Below, one piece after another: positions 1 through 8,381 of a stretch of DNA of 64,000 bases. The notes below the pieces were generated by a model. It was not told the DNA's origin, did no database searches, and was given only the letters and a program-made list of their open reading frames with translations. The DNA comes from Jeotgalibaca ciconiae (GTDB lineage: Bacteria > Bacillota > Bacilli > Lactobacillales > Aerococcaceae), in contig NZ_CP034465.1 in NCBI RefSeq assembly GCF_003955755.1, forward strand, positions 1,792,001 to 1,856,000. Reading direction: 5' to 3'. Made by a program: the position numbers and the translations under genes. How positions within the stretch are numbered: the stretch's first letter is position 1; the number at the start of each line of letters is the position of its first letter.

Positions 1-1025
1 TGATTTTTGGGATTGCAGGAGCAACACTCGGTTTTTCCGAAGAAACAATTGTCTTCATCCCCATGGGAATTTCATTAGCACTTGCGTTAGGCTATGATGC
101 GATTGTCGGCATGAGTATTGTTGCATCTGGAGCTGCAATTGGCTTTAGTGCTGGATTTATGAACCCGTTCGCAGTAGGGATTGCACAAGGAATTGCAGAA
201 TTACCAACATTCTCTGGAATAGGAATGAGAATTGCACTATTCCTTGTATTGTGGGTAATCACATCTTTTTACATTATGCGCTATGCAAAAAAAGTAAAAG
301 AAGATCCTACAAACAGTCTAGTCTATTCCTCTTATAAAAAGGAAATAGAAGTTGAAAAAAACACATTTATCGAAATGAATAAACGTCACATTATTGTTGG
401 TTTAATCTTTCTAGCTGGTATGTGTACCATTGCCTTTGGTGTTATCCAATATGGTTGGTATATCCAAGAAATTGGAGCAATCTTCATGACGACAGGAATT
501 ATTGCTGGATTTGCCTATGGATACAACCCCTCAAAAATTGCTGATTTATTTGTAGCCGGTGCAAAAGATATGATTTTTGCAGCTTTAATTGTTGGAGTAG
601 CACGCTCAATCGTTATTGTGATGGAAGACGGAATGATTATCGATACAATCGTAAACTTTTTGGCAAATAGTGTACAAGGGTTGCCAGGAGCATTTGCGGC
701 AATTGCGATGTATATTATTCAAATCATTATTAACTTTATTATTCCATCTGGCTCTGGACAGGCAGCAGCAACGATGCCAATTATGGTGCCATTAGCTGAT
801 GCAGTTGGTATTACACGACAAACTGCTGTTATGGCTTATCAATTGGGGGCAGGATTTATGGATTCCATTATGCTGACTTCCGGTGTGTTGATGGCTCAGT
901 TGTCTATTTCAAAAATACCTTACAATAAATGGGTACGGTATTTAGGACCACTAATGGGGATTTGGTTATTAATCGGTGTTGTTTTCTTAGTAATTGCGTA
1001 TTACACAAATTATGGACCATTTTAA
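1..1025 (+). CDS. YfcC-family membrane transporter (C-terminal part)
   Basis: The reading frame is open from base 3 across the left edge, so the true start lies outside the window; the ATG at 63 is internal. About 340 residues remain, nearly all hydrophobic helices, with a charged cytoplasmic loop around the KKVKEDPTNS stretch. The segment reading GFSEETIVFIP just before the internal Met and the later NFIIPSGSGQAAATMPIM motif match the YfcC / C4-dicarboxylate anaerobic carrier superfamily, whose members move organic anions or basic amino acids. The substrate cannot be read from this sequence. It is followed at once by a terminator, so it is the last gene of its unit. Confidence 0.8.
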   Translation, partial: IFGIAGATLGFSEETIVFIPMGISLALALGYDAIVGMSIVASGAAIGFSAGFMNPFAVGIAQGIAELPTFSGIGMRIALFLVLWVITSFYIMRYAKKVKEDPTNSLVYSSYKKEIEVEKNTFIEMNKRHIIVGLIFLAGMCTIAFGVIQYGWYIQEIGAIFMTTGIIAGFAYGYNPSKIADLFVAGAKDMIFAALIVGVARSIVIVMEDGMIIDTIVNFLANSVQGLPGAFAAIAMYIIQIIINFIIPSGSGQAAATMPIMVPLADAVGITRQTAVMAYQLGAGFMDSIMLTSGVLMAQLSISKIPYNKWVRYLGPLMGIWLLIGVVFLVIAYYTNYGPF

Positions 1026-1038
1026 TAGAAAAAGAGAG

Positions 1039-1070
1039 GCCCTGTGCAGAAATGCGCAGGCCTTTTTCTG
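1039..1070 (+). terminator. Rho-independent terminator after the YfcC-type gene
   Basis: GGCC(C)TGTGC pairs with GCGCAGGCC around a six-base loop with one bulged C, then a T run. It lies 14 bases after the stop codon. Confidence 0.85.
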
Positions 1071-1130
1071 TTACAAAAAATTGCAATTTTCTTTGAAAAA
1101 TAATAGACTGAAATGGAAGGAGGAAGGGCT

Positions 1131-1512
1131 ATGGAGGCTTGATACATTGAAGTTTTTAATAAAGATCATTTTCTTTATATGGGAATCGTAATTTTTTGGC
1201 TGTCCCTTTTACAACAAATAGTTCTTTATTCATGGTATCTTATAGAAACCAACATTAATATTTCAGAGTCTTTGCCCCTTCATATTTGTCGGATCTCTAC
1301 TGTTTTAGGTATTATATACTTAATGAACCAGGAAAATTTGCTCATGGATAGTGTGTTTTATTTTGGTCTAATTGCTTGCGGGCCTTTTTCAAAATATGCC
1401 AGAAGCTATCTATGTACCATTATTAATCGTCTTTACAGTATTTATATTTTATTTAGGATACAGAGTAGCGAATCACTTGATTCTGATTCAAGAAAAGAAA
1501 GGAATTCGTTGA
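1131..1512 (+). pseudogene. Broken YwaF-like (TIGR02206-type) membrane protein
   Basis: A good ribosome binding site (GGAAGGAGGAAG, from 1115) precedes ATG 1131, but codon 4 is TGA (1140-1142), where a Trp codon would continue the protein into YIEVFNKDHFLY. The frame then stays open with the motif ESLPLHICRIS, typical of the YwaF/TIGR02206 integral membrane family. Near 1380-1395 the coding potential moves to another frame, which ends in a hydrophobic helix and IQEKKGIR before TGA 1510-1512. One nonsense change plus one frameshift or internal deletion leaves about 125 codons; the family usually has over 200. Family assignment rests on the LPLHIC segment and is moderate. Confidence 0.6.
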
Positions 1513-1550
1513 TTATTAAAATAATATAGAAGAAAAAGGAGAGAAAGAAT

Positions 1551-1763
1551 ATGGCTGATATAAAATTTGAAATCGTCGCTCATATTGGTGTACTGAGCAC
1601 ATCTAAAAAAGGATGGACAAAAGAATTGAATGTAGTAAGTTGGAATGAAGGCCAGCCGAAATATGATATTCGGGAATGGAGCCCAGATCACACAAAGATG
1701 GGGAAAGGTATTACATTAAATGAAGAGGAAATTGGGCAACTACGTCTGTTAATCATTAATTAA
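1551..1763 (+). CDS. YdbC-family PC4-like nucleic-acid-binding protein
   Basis: A 70-residue protein starting MADIKFEIVAHIGVLS, with the GWTKELNVVSWN and KYDIREW segments and a closing KMGKGITLNEEE helix. This matches the small YdbC family, which has the fold of the eukaryotic coactivator PC4 and binds single-stranded DNA. A strong AAGGAGAGAAAG ribosome binding site precedes the ATG. It heads a compact run with the zinc-ribbon and DUF975 genes, with gaps of about 20-30 bases, so the three are probably co-transcribed. Its cellular role is not established. Confidence 0.85.
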   Translation: MADIKFEIVAHIGVLSTSKKGWTKELNVVSWNEGQPKYDIREWSPDHTKMGKGITLNEEEIGQLRLLIIN

Positions 1764-1782
1764 TCGGGAAGGATGACGAACC

Positions 1783-2154
1783 ATGTTTCTATTTTTTGAT
1801 GTGAGTCAATATAGAAAACAACTGGAGTATAATCAAACGATTACTTGTAATCATTGTGGTCATTTTGGAAGATACGAGATATATATTATAGGAAATCGAT
1901 TCCGATTATTTTTTATTCCTATTTTTATTTTTGGAAAAAAATACATGGTTCGTATGACTTGTTGTGATACTTGTTACCTCCTAGATAATAAAAAAGGAAA
2001 AGCTATTGAAAAAAGAGAGCCGGTCAGGATTGAAGAAGATGATTTAGAATTATATCATTCTGGCAGACCAGCAACAGGAATTTGTCCACACTGTAAACGA
2101 CCGTATGTTTCTGGCTCAAATTTTTGTCCGCAATGCGGAAAACCGCTTCACTAA
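1783..2154 (+). CDS. Zinc-ribbon protein
   Basis: This 123-residue protein has two zinc-ribbon type cysteine sets. An N-terminal CNHCGHFG pair is followed by a hydrophobic segment (RLFFIPIFIFGKK) and a CCDTC pair, and a C-terminal CPHCKRPY pairs with CPQCGKPLH. The hydrophobic middle could attach it to the membrane. It starts 19 bases after the YdbC stop, with GGGAAGGATG as ribosome binding site. Such proteins are usually annotated only as zinc ribbons and no function can be assigned. Confidence 0.75.
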   Translation: MFLFFDVSQYRKQLEYNQTITCNHCGHFGRYEIYIIGNRFRLFFIPIFIFGKKYMVRMTCCDTCYLLDNKKGKAIEKREPVRIEEDDLELYHSGRPATGICPHCKRPYVSGSNFCPQCGKPLH

Positions 2155-2186
2155 AGGGAAATCGTCAATTATAGGAGGAATGTACT

Positions 2187-2972
2187 GTGAGAAGTAACAA
2201 AGAGATTCGATTAATTGGAAGAGAAAATTTAAGAGGGAATTATTTAATATCGATTGGAAATATGTTTTTAATTTCATTTTTTAGTTTTTTGGTCCAAAGT
2301 TTACTAAGTAGATTATTTGGAGTCCCAGGGCTCCCGCTTGATTATACCAGTTCTTATATGCCAGCTGGAGGAGAGTGGAGGCAGACAATCGTAACGTTAA
2401 TCGTTTCGTTCATCAGCGCGCTGCTCGCTCTTGGATTTACTTGGGGATTTTTAGATATACAAGATGGTGAAAGAATGACAGTAGGACATTTATTTCTTCC
2501 ATTTAAAGAAAACTTTTTAAAAGCAGTAGGTTTTTCATTTTTAAAGCAATTATTAATTGTATTATGGACACTATTATTCATTATTCCAGGAATTCTCAAA
2601 AGTTATTCATGGGCAATGGCAGAATATGTTTTCTACGATCATCGTGATTTGCCGAATAAAATGATTCTTGATGAAAGTGAACAATTAATGCGGGGGAATC
2701 GCTGGAAATTATTTAAATTGGATTTCTATTACTTTATTTTCTATTTCATTCCAGTCGCGATTTTTATTGGTGGAATCCTTTATTTCATGTTTGTTGGCGG
2801 AAATGAACCGTCTTACGGATTTGCTCTTTTGGCTTGGCTTCTTCTTGCGTATGTTGCTGTGATCGTGTTTACATTAGTCTGTGCATTCATTATTGAACCA
2901 AGAAGAAACTCTGCTCACGCTGCTTTTTACATGGAACTGGTAGAACGAGAATCAAATGAATTAGAAATATAA
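2187..2972 (+). CDS. DUF975-family integral membrane protein
   Basis: It starts at GTG 2187, eight bases after an AGGAGG site. The 261-residue protein has several hydrophobic helices and the family feature of a polar N-terminus (EIRLIGRENLRGNY) followed by a long membrane region with SYSWAMAEYVFYDH and the LMRGNRWKLFKLDF loop. DUF975 proteins are uncharacterised multi-pass proteins common in Firmicutes. A terminator follows, so it closes the small operon that begins at ydbC. Confidence 0.8.
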   Translation: MRSNKEIRLIGRENLRGNYLISIGNMFLISFFSFLVQSLLSRLFGVPGLPLDYTSSYMPAGGEWRQTIVTLIVSFISALLALGFTWGFLDIQDGERMTVGHLFLPFKENFLKAVGFSFLKQLLIVLWTLLFIIPGILKSYSWAMAEYVFYDHRDLPNKMILDESEQLMRGNRWKLFKLDFYYFIFYFIPVAIFIGGILYFMFVGGNEPSYGFALLAWLLLAYVAVIVFTLVCAFIIEPRRNSAHAAFYMELVERESNELEI

Positions 2973-2978
2973 AAAGTG

Positions 2979-3017
2979 AAAAATGAGCAAAAACATTTTT
3001 GTTGATGCTCATTTTTT
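2979..3017 (+). terminator. Terminator after the DUF975 gene
   Basis: AAAAATGAGCA pairs with TGCTCATTTTTT around a 16-base loop. The A-rich left arm makes it usable on both strands. Confidence 0.85.
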
Positions 3018-3092
3018 GTTTACCATAATTATGATATGATGGATGTATATAATAAGTAGACAAATGGCGTAAATGAGGTAAGGTGAGGTCAA

Positions 3093-5093
3093 ATGGAAAA
3101 GCAAAAGAGCATCTATGAAGAAATTTTAAGGAAAAGAGAAGAGGACGCAACCCTTCCGTATACTTTTCAAGATCCAGAGACTGCCGGAAGAGAAGACACC
3201 TTGTTCATTTTAATGACAGAAGGGATATCATATACACAAAAAGAAGAAATCGCCTTGCAATGTTGTCAGATATTACTAGAAGTAGTAGAAAAAAAGAATG
3301 ACCTTTCTAAAAAGAAACTGAATGATTTTTTGGGAGAATATCCCATGAGACTCTTTTTTATCGAGCTTCGAGAGCGATTACAGGTTTTAATTGAACATGA
3401 TAAGCTTGATGTTCAAGAGCTGCATAATTTAGGGATGCGTTTAACGAGAAACAGTCATCATTTGGAAGAAGTAAAACTTGGGATTATGTTACTAGGTTTT
3501 TCGCTCAATGACTTAACACAAAAAATTTTGCGAATCGTTGGTTATCACAGTGACTTTACGATTTATGTTGCGGAAAGTATCAAAAATTCTTCTCTTAAAG
3601 AAAACAGTTTTATTTTTGAATTATTGCAGCACACGGATGGTTATGGCAAGCTGGCAGCTTTGTTTTTACTGAAACCTGTCTTAGAGGAACAAAAAAAATG
3701 GGTTATCCACAGGGGAATCAAAAGCGGTTTTCTTTCAAGTGTATATGTAAACATCGCACTTCAGAAAACAGATATTCGTCATTATTTATTTTATTCAGCG
3801 ATTACAAAAGAGAACTATCAAGATTTTTTATATGTACTCGCTTATCGTGAACCAAACGAGGAAGAGCATTTATCGGACGAAATGATTTTGTTCATGCGAA
3901 AAATAGTTGAAGCAAGGGAACATGCCACGACTTTTATTGAACAAGCAGGCTTGGTTATGATTTGGTTGCAAATTATTGATAGCTGGAAACAAGATTACAC
4001 GTATTTAGAAAAACAGCTGGATCAAACGGAGCACGTTAATGAGTATTGGGATAAACGCTTTAAAGACTATGAAGAAATGATCCGTATGATTGAAGTGTTT
4101 TTGAATAAAGCGAAATGGCAACAAATTGCTTTAAATGAATTAACCATACCAAAAGAAACAGATTATCTTATAGTGAGCGTTCTTCAATTTTTAGAAATGA
4201 AACCAGAAATGTCTGCCTTCTATACGAGGCTTTCTCGAAATCCACTAGGCTTGAATTTGTTGGATTTCTTTCTAGCGAATCATGCGAACCACTATTTCAG
4301 TGATGTGTGCGACTACTTATCGAACTTGCTAAGTGATCAGCTATTCGAATTGCCGTTTAAGTTCGATGAGGGACCAGAACAAGAGTCGCGAGATTTGTTT
4401 AAAGTAAACATTTGGCTGGAGACTTTACTCAAAACGATGTTGGAAAAAGAACTTTTTGATATGGATTGGTGTTTGGACGCATTAAATTACTACCATCCTA
4501 AAATTCGTAGATTAGCGCTGCAGGTACTCAGAAAGTATCAGGAAAATTGGGACGAAGATGAAGTTTTTGATGCGTTAGAAGATTTATTTGAATTTGAAGA
4601 AAACAAAAAAAATATCCGCTTATTAAGACGGTTGCTACAAAAAGAAAGTGAGGGGCTCACGGAAGAAAGAAGAACGCTCCCGGTCAAAAATGTTGTAACT
4701 GAAAAATCAGTGACTGATAAAAAATTATTGGATACTTATATTGCGGGGATGAGCTACCATGATTTATCAATTGTTGAAGAACTGATTAAGAAAGGAAAGA
4801 TACTTCAACTCGTACGAGAAAAAGAGAATGAGTATGATCGCTTTGCAATAGCCATCACCTTAGAGAATGGTTATCTTATCGGTTATGTCCCCAGAGCAGA
4901 TAATCGGGTTTTGGCAACGTTATTAGATAATGAGGAAGTACTTTACGCTGAGGTTGAGGTGGATGACTTAGAAGAAGATGAAACGATGATTTCGATTCAT
5001 TTACGAAAGAAAAATGAAGGTCCTTTAAAAGAAAAACCAAGAACATCCGCAAACGTCGTCCAGTTTCCTAGTAAAAAAAACCATGAAGAATAA
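3093..5093 (+). CDS. Large helical protein with C-terminal HIRAN domain
   Basis: This 666-residue soluble protein has a ribosome binding site AAGGTGAGG eight bases before the ATG. Residues 1 to about 540 are rich in Leu, Glu and Lys and look entirely alpha-helical, like a repeat scaffold; I recognise no family there. Residues about 547-637 (TYIAGMSYHD, LVREKENEYDRFAIAI, LIGYVPRADN) match the HIRAN domain, a small beta-barrel that in HLTF and Rad5 binds DNA 3' ends and also occurs alone in bacteria. The gene stands alone between two terminators. Its stop codon lies in the loop of its own terminator. A DNA-end-binding role is an inference from the domain only. Confidence 0.75.
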   Translation: MEKQKSIYEEILRKREEDATLPYTFQDPETAGREDTLFILMTEGISYTQKEEIALQCCQILLEVVEKKNDLSKKKLNDFLGEYPMRLFFIELRERLQVLIEHDKLDVQELHNLGMRLTRNSHHLEEVKLGIMLLGFSLNDLTQKILRIVGYHSDFTIYVAESIKNSSLKENSFIFELLQHTDGYGKLAALFLLKPVLEEQKKWVIHRGIKSGFLSSVYVNIALQKTDIRHYLFYSAITKENYQDFLYVLAYREPNEEEHLSDEMILFMRKIVEAREHATTFIEQAGLVMIWLQIIDSWKQDYTYLEKQLDQTEHVNEYWDKRFKDYEEMIRMIEVFLNKAKWQQIALNELTIPKETDYLIVSVLQFLEMKPEMSAFYTRLSRNPLGLNLLDFFLANHANHYFSDVCDYLSNLLSDQLFELPFKFDEGPEQESRDLFKVNIWLETLLKTMLEKELFDMDWCLDALNYYHPKIRRLALQVLRKYQENWDEDEVFDALEDLFEFEENKKNIRLLRRLLQKESEGLTEERRTLPVKNVVTEKSVTDKKLLDTYIAGMSYHDLSIVEELIKKGKILQLVREKENEYDRFAIAITLENGYLIGYVPRADNRVLATLLDNEEVLYAEVEVDDLEEDETMISIHLRKKNEGPLKEKPRTSANVVQFPSKKNHEE

Positions 5094-5112
5094 ATTTTCT
5101 TCATGGTTTTTT
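5078..5112 (+). terminator. Terminator after the HIRAN gene
   Basis: AAACCATGAAGAA and TTCTTCATGGTTT form a 13-bp stem followed by T residues. The stop codon TAA sits in the six-base loop. Confidence 0.9.
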
Positions 5113-5113
5113 A

Positions 5114-5279
5114 GGCTCTAACATTTCTAGTATTGGTGTCTCAAAGGGAGAGTAAGCGCTGAAGCGTAACTCTCCCTATTCCGCGTTGGATTCTCCACGT
5201 GGCTATAAGCAATCCCTATTCTGTCAGAAATTTCAAGATGATCCTTTTACAATTCTGCCAATACTAAAAATAGAGAGCC
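5114..5279. repeat. MITE-like remnant with ISL3-type ends, copy 1 (166 bp)
   Basis: The left end GGCTCTAACATTTCTAGTAT is the imperfect inverted repeat of the right end, whose reverse complement reads GGCTCTCTATTTTTAGTAT. The same ends bound a shorter element at 27689-27774. The GGCTCT terminus resembles the ISL3 transposase family. The interior has no transposase but contains a hairpin GGGAGAGT/ACTCTCCC. No clean target duplication is seen. Confidence 0.6.
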
Positions 5280-5288
5280 TTTTTATAA

Positions 5289-6140
5289 TTATTCGTATTC
5301 ATTCATATAGAAAAGCCCAATTGTACCCATACCTGTGTGTGCAGAAACAACCGCTCCGATTGGATAATCGATCACTTCAGCTGGCTTGATATTTTCTTGA
5401 ATATATTCTTTCATGTCTTTGACTGTTTCAACTTCATTTGTATGGACAATCAAAACAGTCTGTTTTTCAATTTGCTGTGCTTCAGCTTCTAAACGGCTGT
5501 ACATTTTATTCAGTACTTTTTTTCGACCTCGTAATTTTTCTTGTGGTTCTAGTCTTCCGTCGACTACTTCTAACAAGGGATGAATATTTAATAGCCCTCC
5601 TAAGAATGCACTTGATTTTGAAAGTCTTCCACCTTCAGCTAAGTAATTTAGATCTTGAACGGTAAAAATCGATACGACATGTTTTACCATAAAATGGATC
5701 CGTTCTTCAATTTCATCAAGTGTGAATCCCTCCTCTTTCATTTGGACTGCTTCTCGAACCATTAAAGCAATTCCTAAAGAAGCATTTTGAGAATCAATTA
5801 AACGTAAATCAAATTCAGGGTAGTCTTCTTTTACTTGAGTATATGCTAGAACTGCAGCTTGATAAGTACCGGATAGGTTACTTGATAAAGCAATATAAAT
5901 GCCACATTCTTTACTTTCCGCTAACCTGCGGAATGCAGCGTCAAATTTTTCTAAAGCAACTTGACTCGTACTCGGGTGCTTGCCTTCTTTGATAAACGAA
6001 TAAATTTGTTCATTCGTAATTTCATACTTATCAATATATTCTTTGTCATCCAGGATGACGGATAATGGCAAAACATCTACTTCATGATTTTGAAGATAGG
6101 ATAATGGTAAATCACAAGCACTATCAACAATAACTTTCAT
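5289..6140 (-). CDS. DegV-family fatty-acid-binding protein
   Basis: The 283-residue protein begins MKVIVDSACDLP, the signature DegV start. It also has the TSQVALEKFDAAFRRL and ALSSNLSGTYQAA segments that form the lipid pocket, and the AEGGRLSKSSAFLGGLLNI motif. DegV/FakB-type proteins bind a fatty acid and present it to the FakA kinase for phospholipid synthesis; whether this paralogue works as FakB cannot be told from sequence. AGGAGGAATTTA precedes its ATG. It is a single gene, separated from the upstream uvrC by a repeat element. Confidence 0.9.
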   Translation of the reverse strand: MKVIVDSACDLPLSYLQNHEVDVLPLSVILDDKEYIDKYEITNEQIYSFIKEGKHPSTSQVALEKFDAAFRRLAESKECGIYIALSSNLSGTYQAAVLAYTQVKEDYPEFDLRLIDSQNASLGIALMVREAVQMKEEGFTLDEIEERIHFMVKHVVSIFTVQDLNYLAEGGRLSKSSAFLGGLLNIHPLLEVVDGRLEPQEKLRGRKKVLNKMYSRLEAEAQQIEKQTVLIVHTNEVETVKDMKEYIQENIKPAEVIDYPIGAVVSAHTGMGTIGLFYMNEYE

Positions 6141-6223
6141 TTAAATTCCTCCTAAACCTCTCAAAAATCTTTTCATTTAGTATAGCACGTAATTTATTTT
6201 TCTGAAGAAGGATTTTTTTCTTG

Positions 6224-6430
6224 TAGACTAGGGGATTATAAGTTCAGCCATCAATGTCTAGCTCCCAAGTCCTGACCTAGTGAAAAAAAGATAAATTTGG
6301 CCCATTGCGCGCTTCGCTGCTCGCTAACGCATATCATTCGACTAACCCGCTGAAGCGTGAAGTCTCCTGACAATTCAGGGTCAAATTTCCTATTTTTTCA
6401 TAGGCCAAGGCGGACTTGTCCGCTTTTCTT
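6224..6430. repeat. Terminator-associated hairpin repeat, copy 1 (long form, 207 bp)
   Basis: Runs from TAGACTAGGGGATTATAAG to GTCCGCTTTTCTT. It is nearly identical to copies at 31948, 36965 (inverted), 60407 and 61472. The long form carries about 50 bp that the short form lacks (around 6326-6375), and these create an extra inner stem CGCTTC/GAAGCG. The outer parts pair as a long imperfect hairpin (CAAGTCC ... GGACTTG; AAATTTG ... CAAATTT). Its right end overlaps the last codons of uvrC. The left end follows a T run, but no convincing terminator stem precedes it here. Confidence 0.9.
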
Positions 6431-8207
6431 GTTTCGGAAAGACATCTTTGATACTGCTTGCAACTTTTTCAGGAATTCCTAGTTTTTGAATATCCTCCAC
6501 ACTCGCTTCTCGAATTTTCGTCATTGTTTTAAAGTGCCGCAATACTTTTGTTCGTGTCTTTGGCCCAACACCTTCGATTTGATCGAGTTGCGAAGAAAAA
6601 CTATTTTTCCCACGTACTTGGCGATGGAAGGTAATAGCGAAGCGGTGAACTTCGTCTTGAATTCTTTGAACTAGATGGAAGGCTTGACTTCTAGGATCCA
6701 GTTCGACAAGTTCGTTTTCATCACCAAACATAAGTGATGCGGTTTTATGCTTATTATTTTTAACCATTCCAGCTACTGGAATATAGATACCCAACTCATC
6801 TTCCAACACTTCTTTTGCGGCGCGTATCTGGACTTTTCCGCCATCCATCAAGATGAGATCCGGAAGAGGGCGCTGTTCTCTTAGCAAGCGTGTATAGCGG
6901 CGGCGAATAACTTCTTGCGTTGTCGCAAATTCGTTACTGCCTTCTACTGTTTTTATTTTATACTTTCGGTAAGATTTTCGGTCAGGCTGGCCATCTTTAT
7001 AAACAACCATTGCAGATACTGGATTTGTACCCTGAATGTTGGAGTGGTCAAACGCTTCAATTGTTTCCAAGTAAGTACTTCCTAGTGCTTCTGATAATTC
7101 TTGGATGGCACCGACAGTCTTATTTTTATTGCGTTCAATCATCATAAATTTTTCATTAAGAGCCAGCTCGCTATTGGTAATGGCCAAATCCAAAATACTC
7201 TTTTTGTTGCCGCGTTTTGGAACGTGCACTTTTGTATTATCTAGTGTTTCTGAAAGCAATTCGATGTCGACTCCGTCAGGAACTAAAATTTCTTTTGGCA
7301 AAATGTGATTTTGTTCTTGATAGAATTGAACGATAAAAGAAACAAGCTCTTCTTCTGGTTTACCGTAACTAGGGAAGAGAGCCGCTTCACGTTTGATTAC
7401 AGTTGATTGACGTAATAAGAAAACCTGAATCGAAATCCATCCTTTGTCCATATGGAAGGCAAAGACATCTCGATTTGTATAATCACGAGACATAATAGTT
7501 TGTTTTTCCACCGTTGCTTCGATATAACGAATCTGGTCGCGGTAATCAGCTGCTTGTTCAAAATTCATTTCACTTGCAGCTTTCCCCATTTTTTCCACGA
7601 GGTTTTGCTTGATTTCTTTCACTTCCCCATTCAAGAAACGGGTAATCCTGCTGATTTGTTGTTCATACTCTTCCACCGATACTTCATGGTCGCAGCAACC
7701 AATACACTGGCCCATGTGGTAATAAAGGCAAGCTCGTTTTTGATTCTTGCTGCATTTTCTAAGTGGATAAACTTTCTGTATAAATTGTTGGGTTTCTGTT
7801 GCAGCATAAACATTTGGATAAGGTCCAAAGTAAATCCCGCCGTCTTCTTCAACAGTTGAAGTGATAACCAATTGCGGATCTCTTTCATTGGTAATCTTCA
7901 AGTAAGGATACATGCTGCCTTGTTTTAGTTTTATATTATATTTTGGCTGATACTGTTTGATTAGACTAATTTCTAATAATAACGATTCTTTATTTGTTTT
8001 TGTAACAATAAATTCAAAATGATCAATGTCTGCTACAAGTAAAGCTGTTTTTCCTTCATGTTTTGAATGAAAGTAAGACTTTACTCGACTGCGTAAGTTT
8101 TTTGCTTTTCCAATATAAATAATATCATTCTCTTTGTTACGCATAATATAGCAGCCCGGCAACTCAGGTAGAATCGCCAGTTTCTGATTTATTTCTTCTC
8201 TGCTCAT
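6390..8207 (-). CDS. uvrC: UvrABC excinuclease subunit C
   Basis: UvrC makes both incisions around a UvrAB-marked DNA lesion in nucleotide excision repair. The 605-residue protein has the GIY-YIG nuclease domain at residues 17-95 (PGCYIMRNKENDIIYIGKAK), a UVR motif near 205-235, the RNase H-like nuclease region (EAFDHSNIQGTNPVSAMV, LPDLILMDGGK) and a tandem HhH end (IEGVGPKTRTKVL). I place the start at ATG 8207, ten bases after AAGG; the in-frame TTG 8216 has no usable ribosome binding site. Oddly, the last 12 residues (EKRTSPPWPMKK) and the stop codon are encoded by the neighbouring repeat element. Confidence 0.95.
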   Translation of the reverse strand: MSREEINQKLAILPELPGCYIMRNKENDIIYIGKAKNLRSRVKSYFHSKHEGKTALLVADIDHFEFIVTKTNKESLLLEISLIKQYQPKYNIKLKQGSMYPYLKITNERDPQLVITSTVEEDGGIYFGPYPNVYAATETQQFIQKVYPLRKCSKNQKRACLYYHMGQCIGCCDHEVSVEEYEQQISRITRFLNGEVKEIKQNLVEKMGKAASEMNFEQAADYRDQIRYIEATVEKQTIMSRDYTNRDVFAFHMDKGWISIQVFLLRQSTVIKREAALFPSYGKPEEELVSFIVQFYQEQNHILPKEILVPDGVDIELLSETLDNTKVHVPKRGNKKSILDLAITNSELALNEKFMMIERNKNKTVGAIQELSEALGSTYLETIEAFDHSNIQGTNPVSAMVVYKDGQPDRKSYRKYKIKTVEGSNEFATTQEVIRRRYTRLLREQRPLPDLILMDGGKVQIRAAKEVLEDELGIYIPVAGMVKNNKHKTASLMFGDENELVELDPRSQAFHLVQRIQDEVHRFAITFHRQVRGKNSFSSQLDQIEGVGPKTRTKVLRHFKTMTKIREASVEDIQKLGIPEKVASSIKDVFPKQEKRTSPPWPMKK

Positions 8208-8335
8208 ACTTTCCAATCCTTTACAATCTGATAAATATAGTATAACACGAGTTCGTAAATTCTGATGAGTGAAGGATCAATAGTTGGAAACGGAAAAGAG
8301 GGATCTTCACACCAATAAAACTCGTAAACTACCAT

Positions 8336-8370
8336 AAAAAGCCTGTACATCCACTAGGGATATACAGGCT
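8336..8370 (-). terminator. Terminator after nrdJ
   Basis: On the minus strand AGCCTGTATATCC pairs with GGATGTACAGGCT around a five-base loop and is followed by TTTTT. It lies 12 bases past the nrdJ stop. Confidence 0.9.
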
Positions 8371-8381
8371 CCAAACTTTCA

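Noticed and set aside
5106-5287. Target duplication around MITE copy 1
   Set aside because: Flanks GTTTTTTA and TTTTTATA are only T-rich, not a clean direct repeat.
5186-5389. 67-codon frame inside the MITE and end of degV
   Set aside because: It starts inside the repeat and runs antisense into degV; no coding features.
7452-7859. Antisense frames inside uvrC, nrdJ and other long genes
   Set aside because: They are long only because the sense genes are conserved. They have no ribosome binding sites and no recognisable domains.
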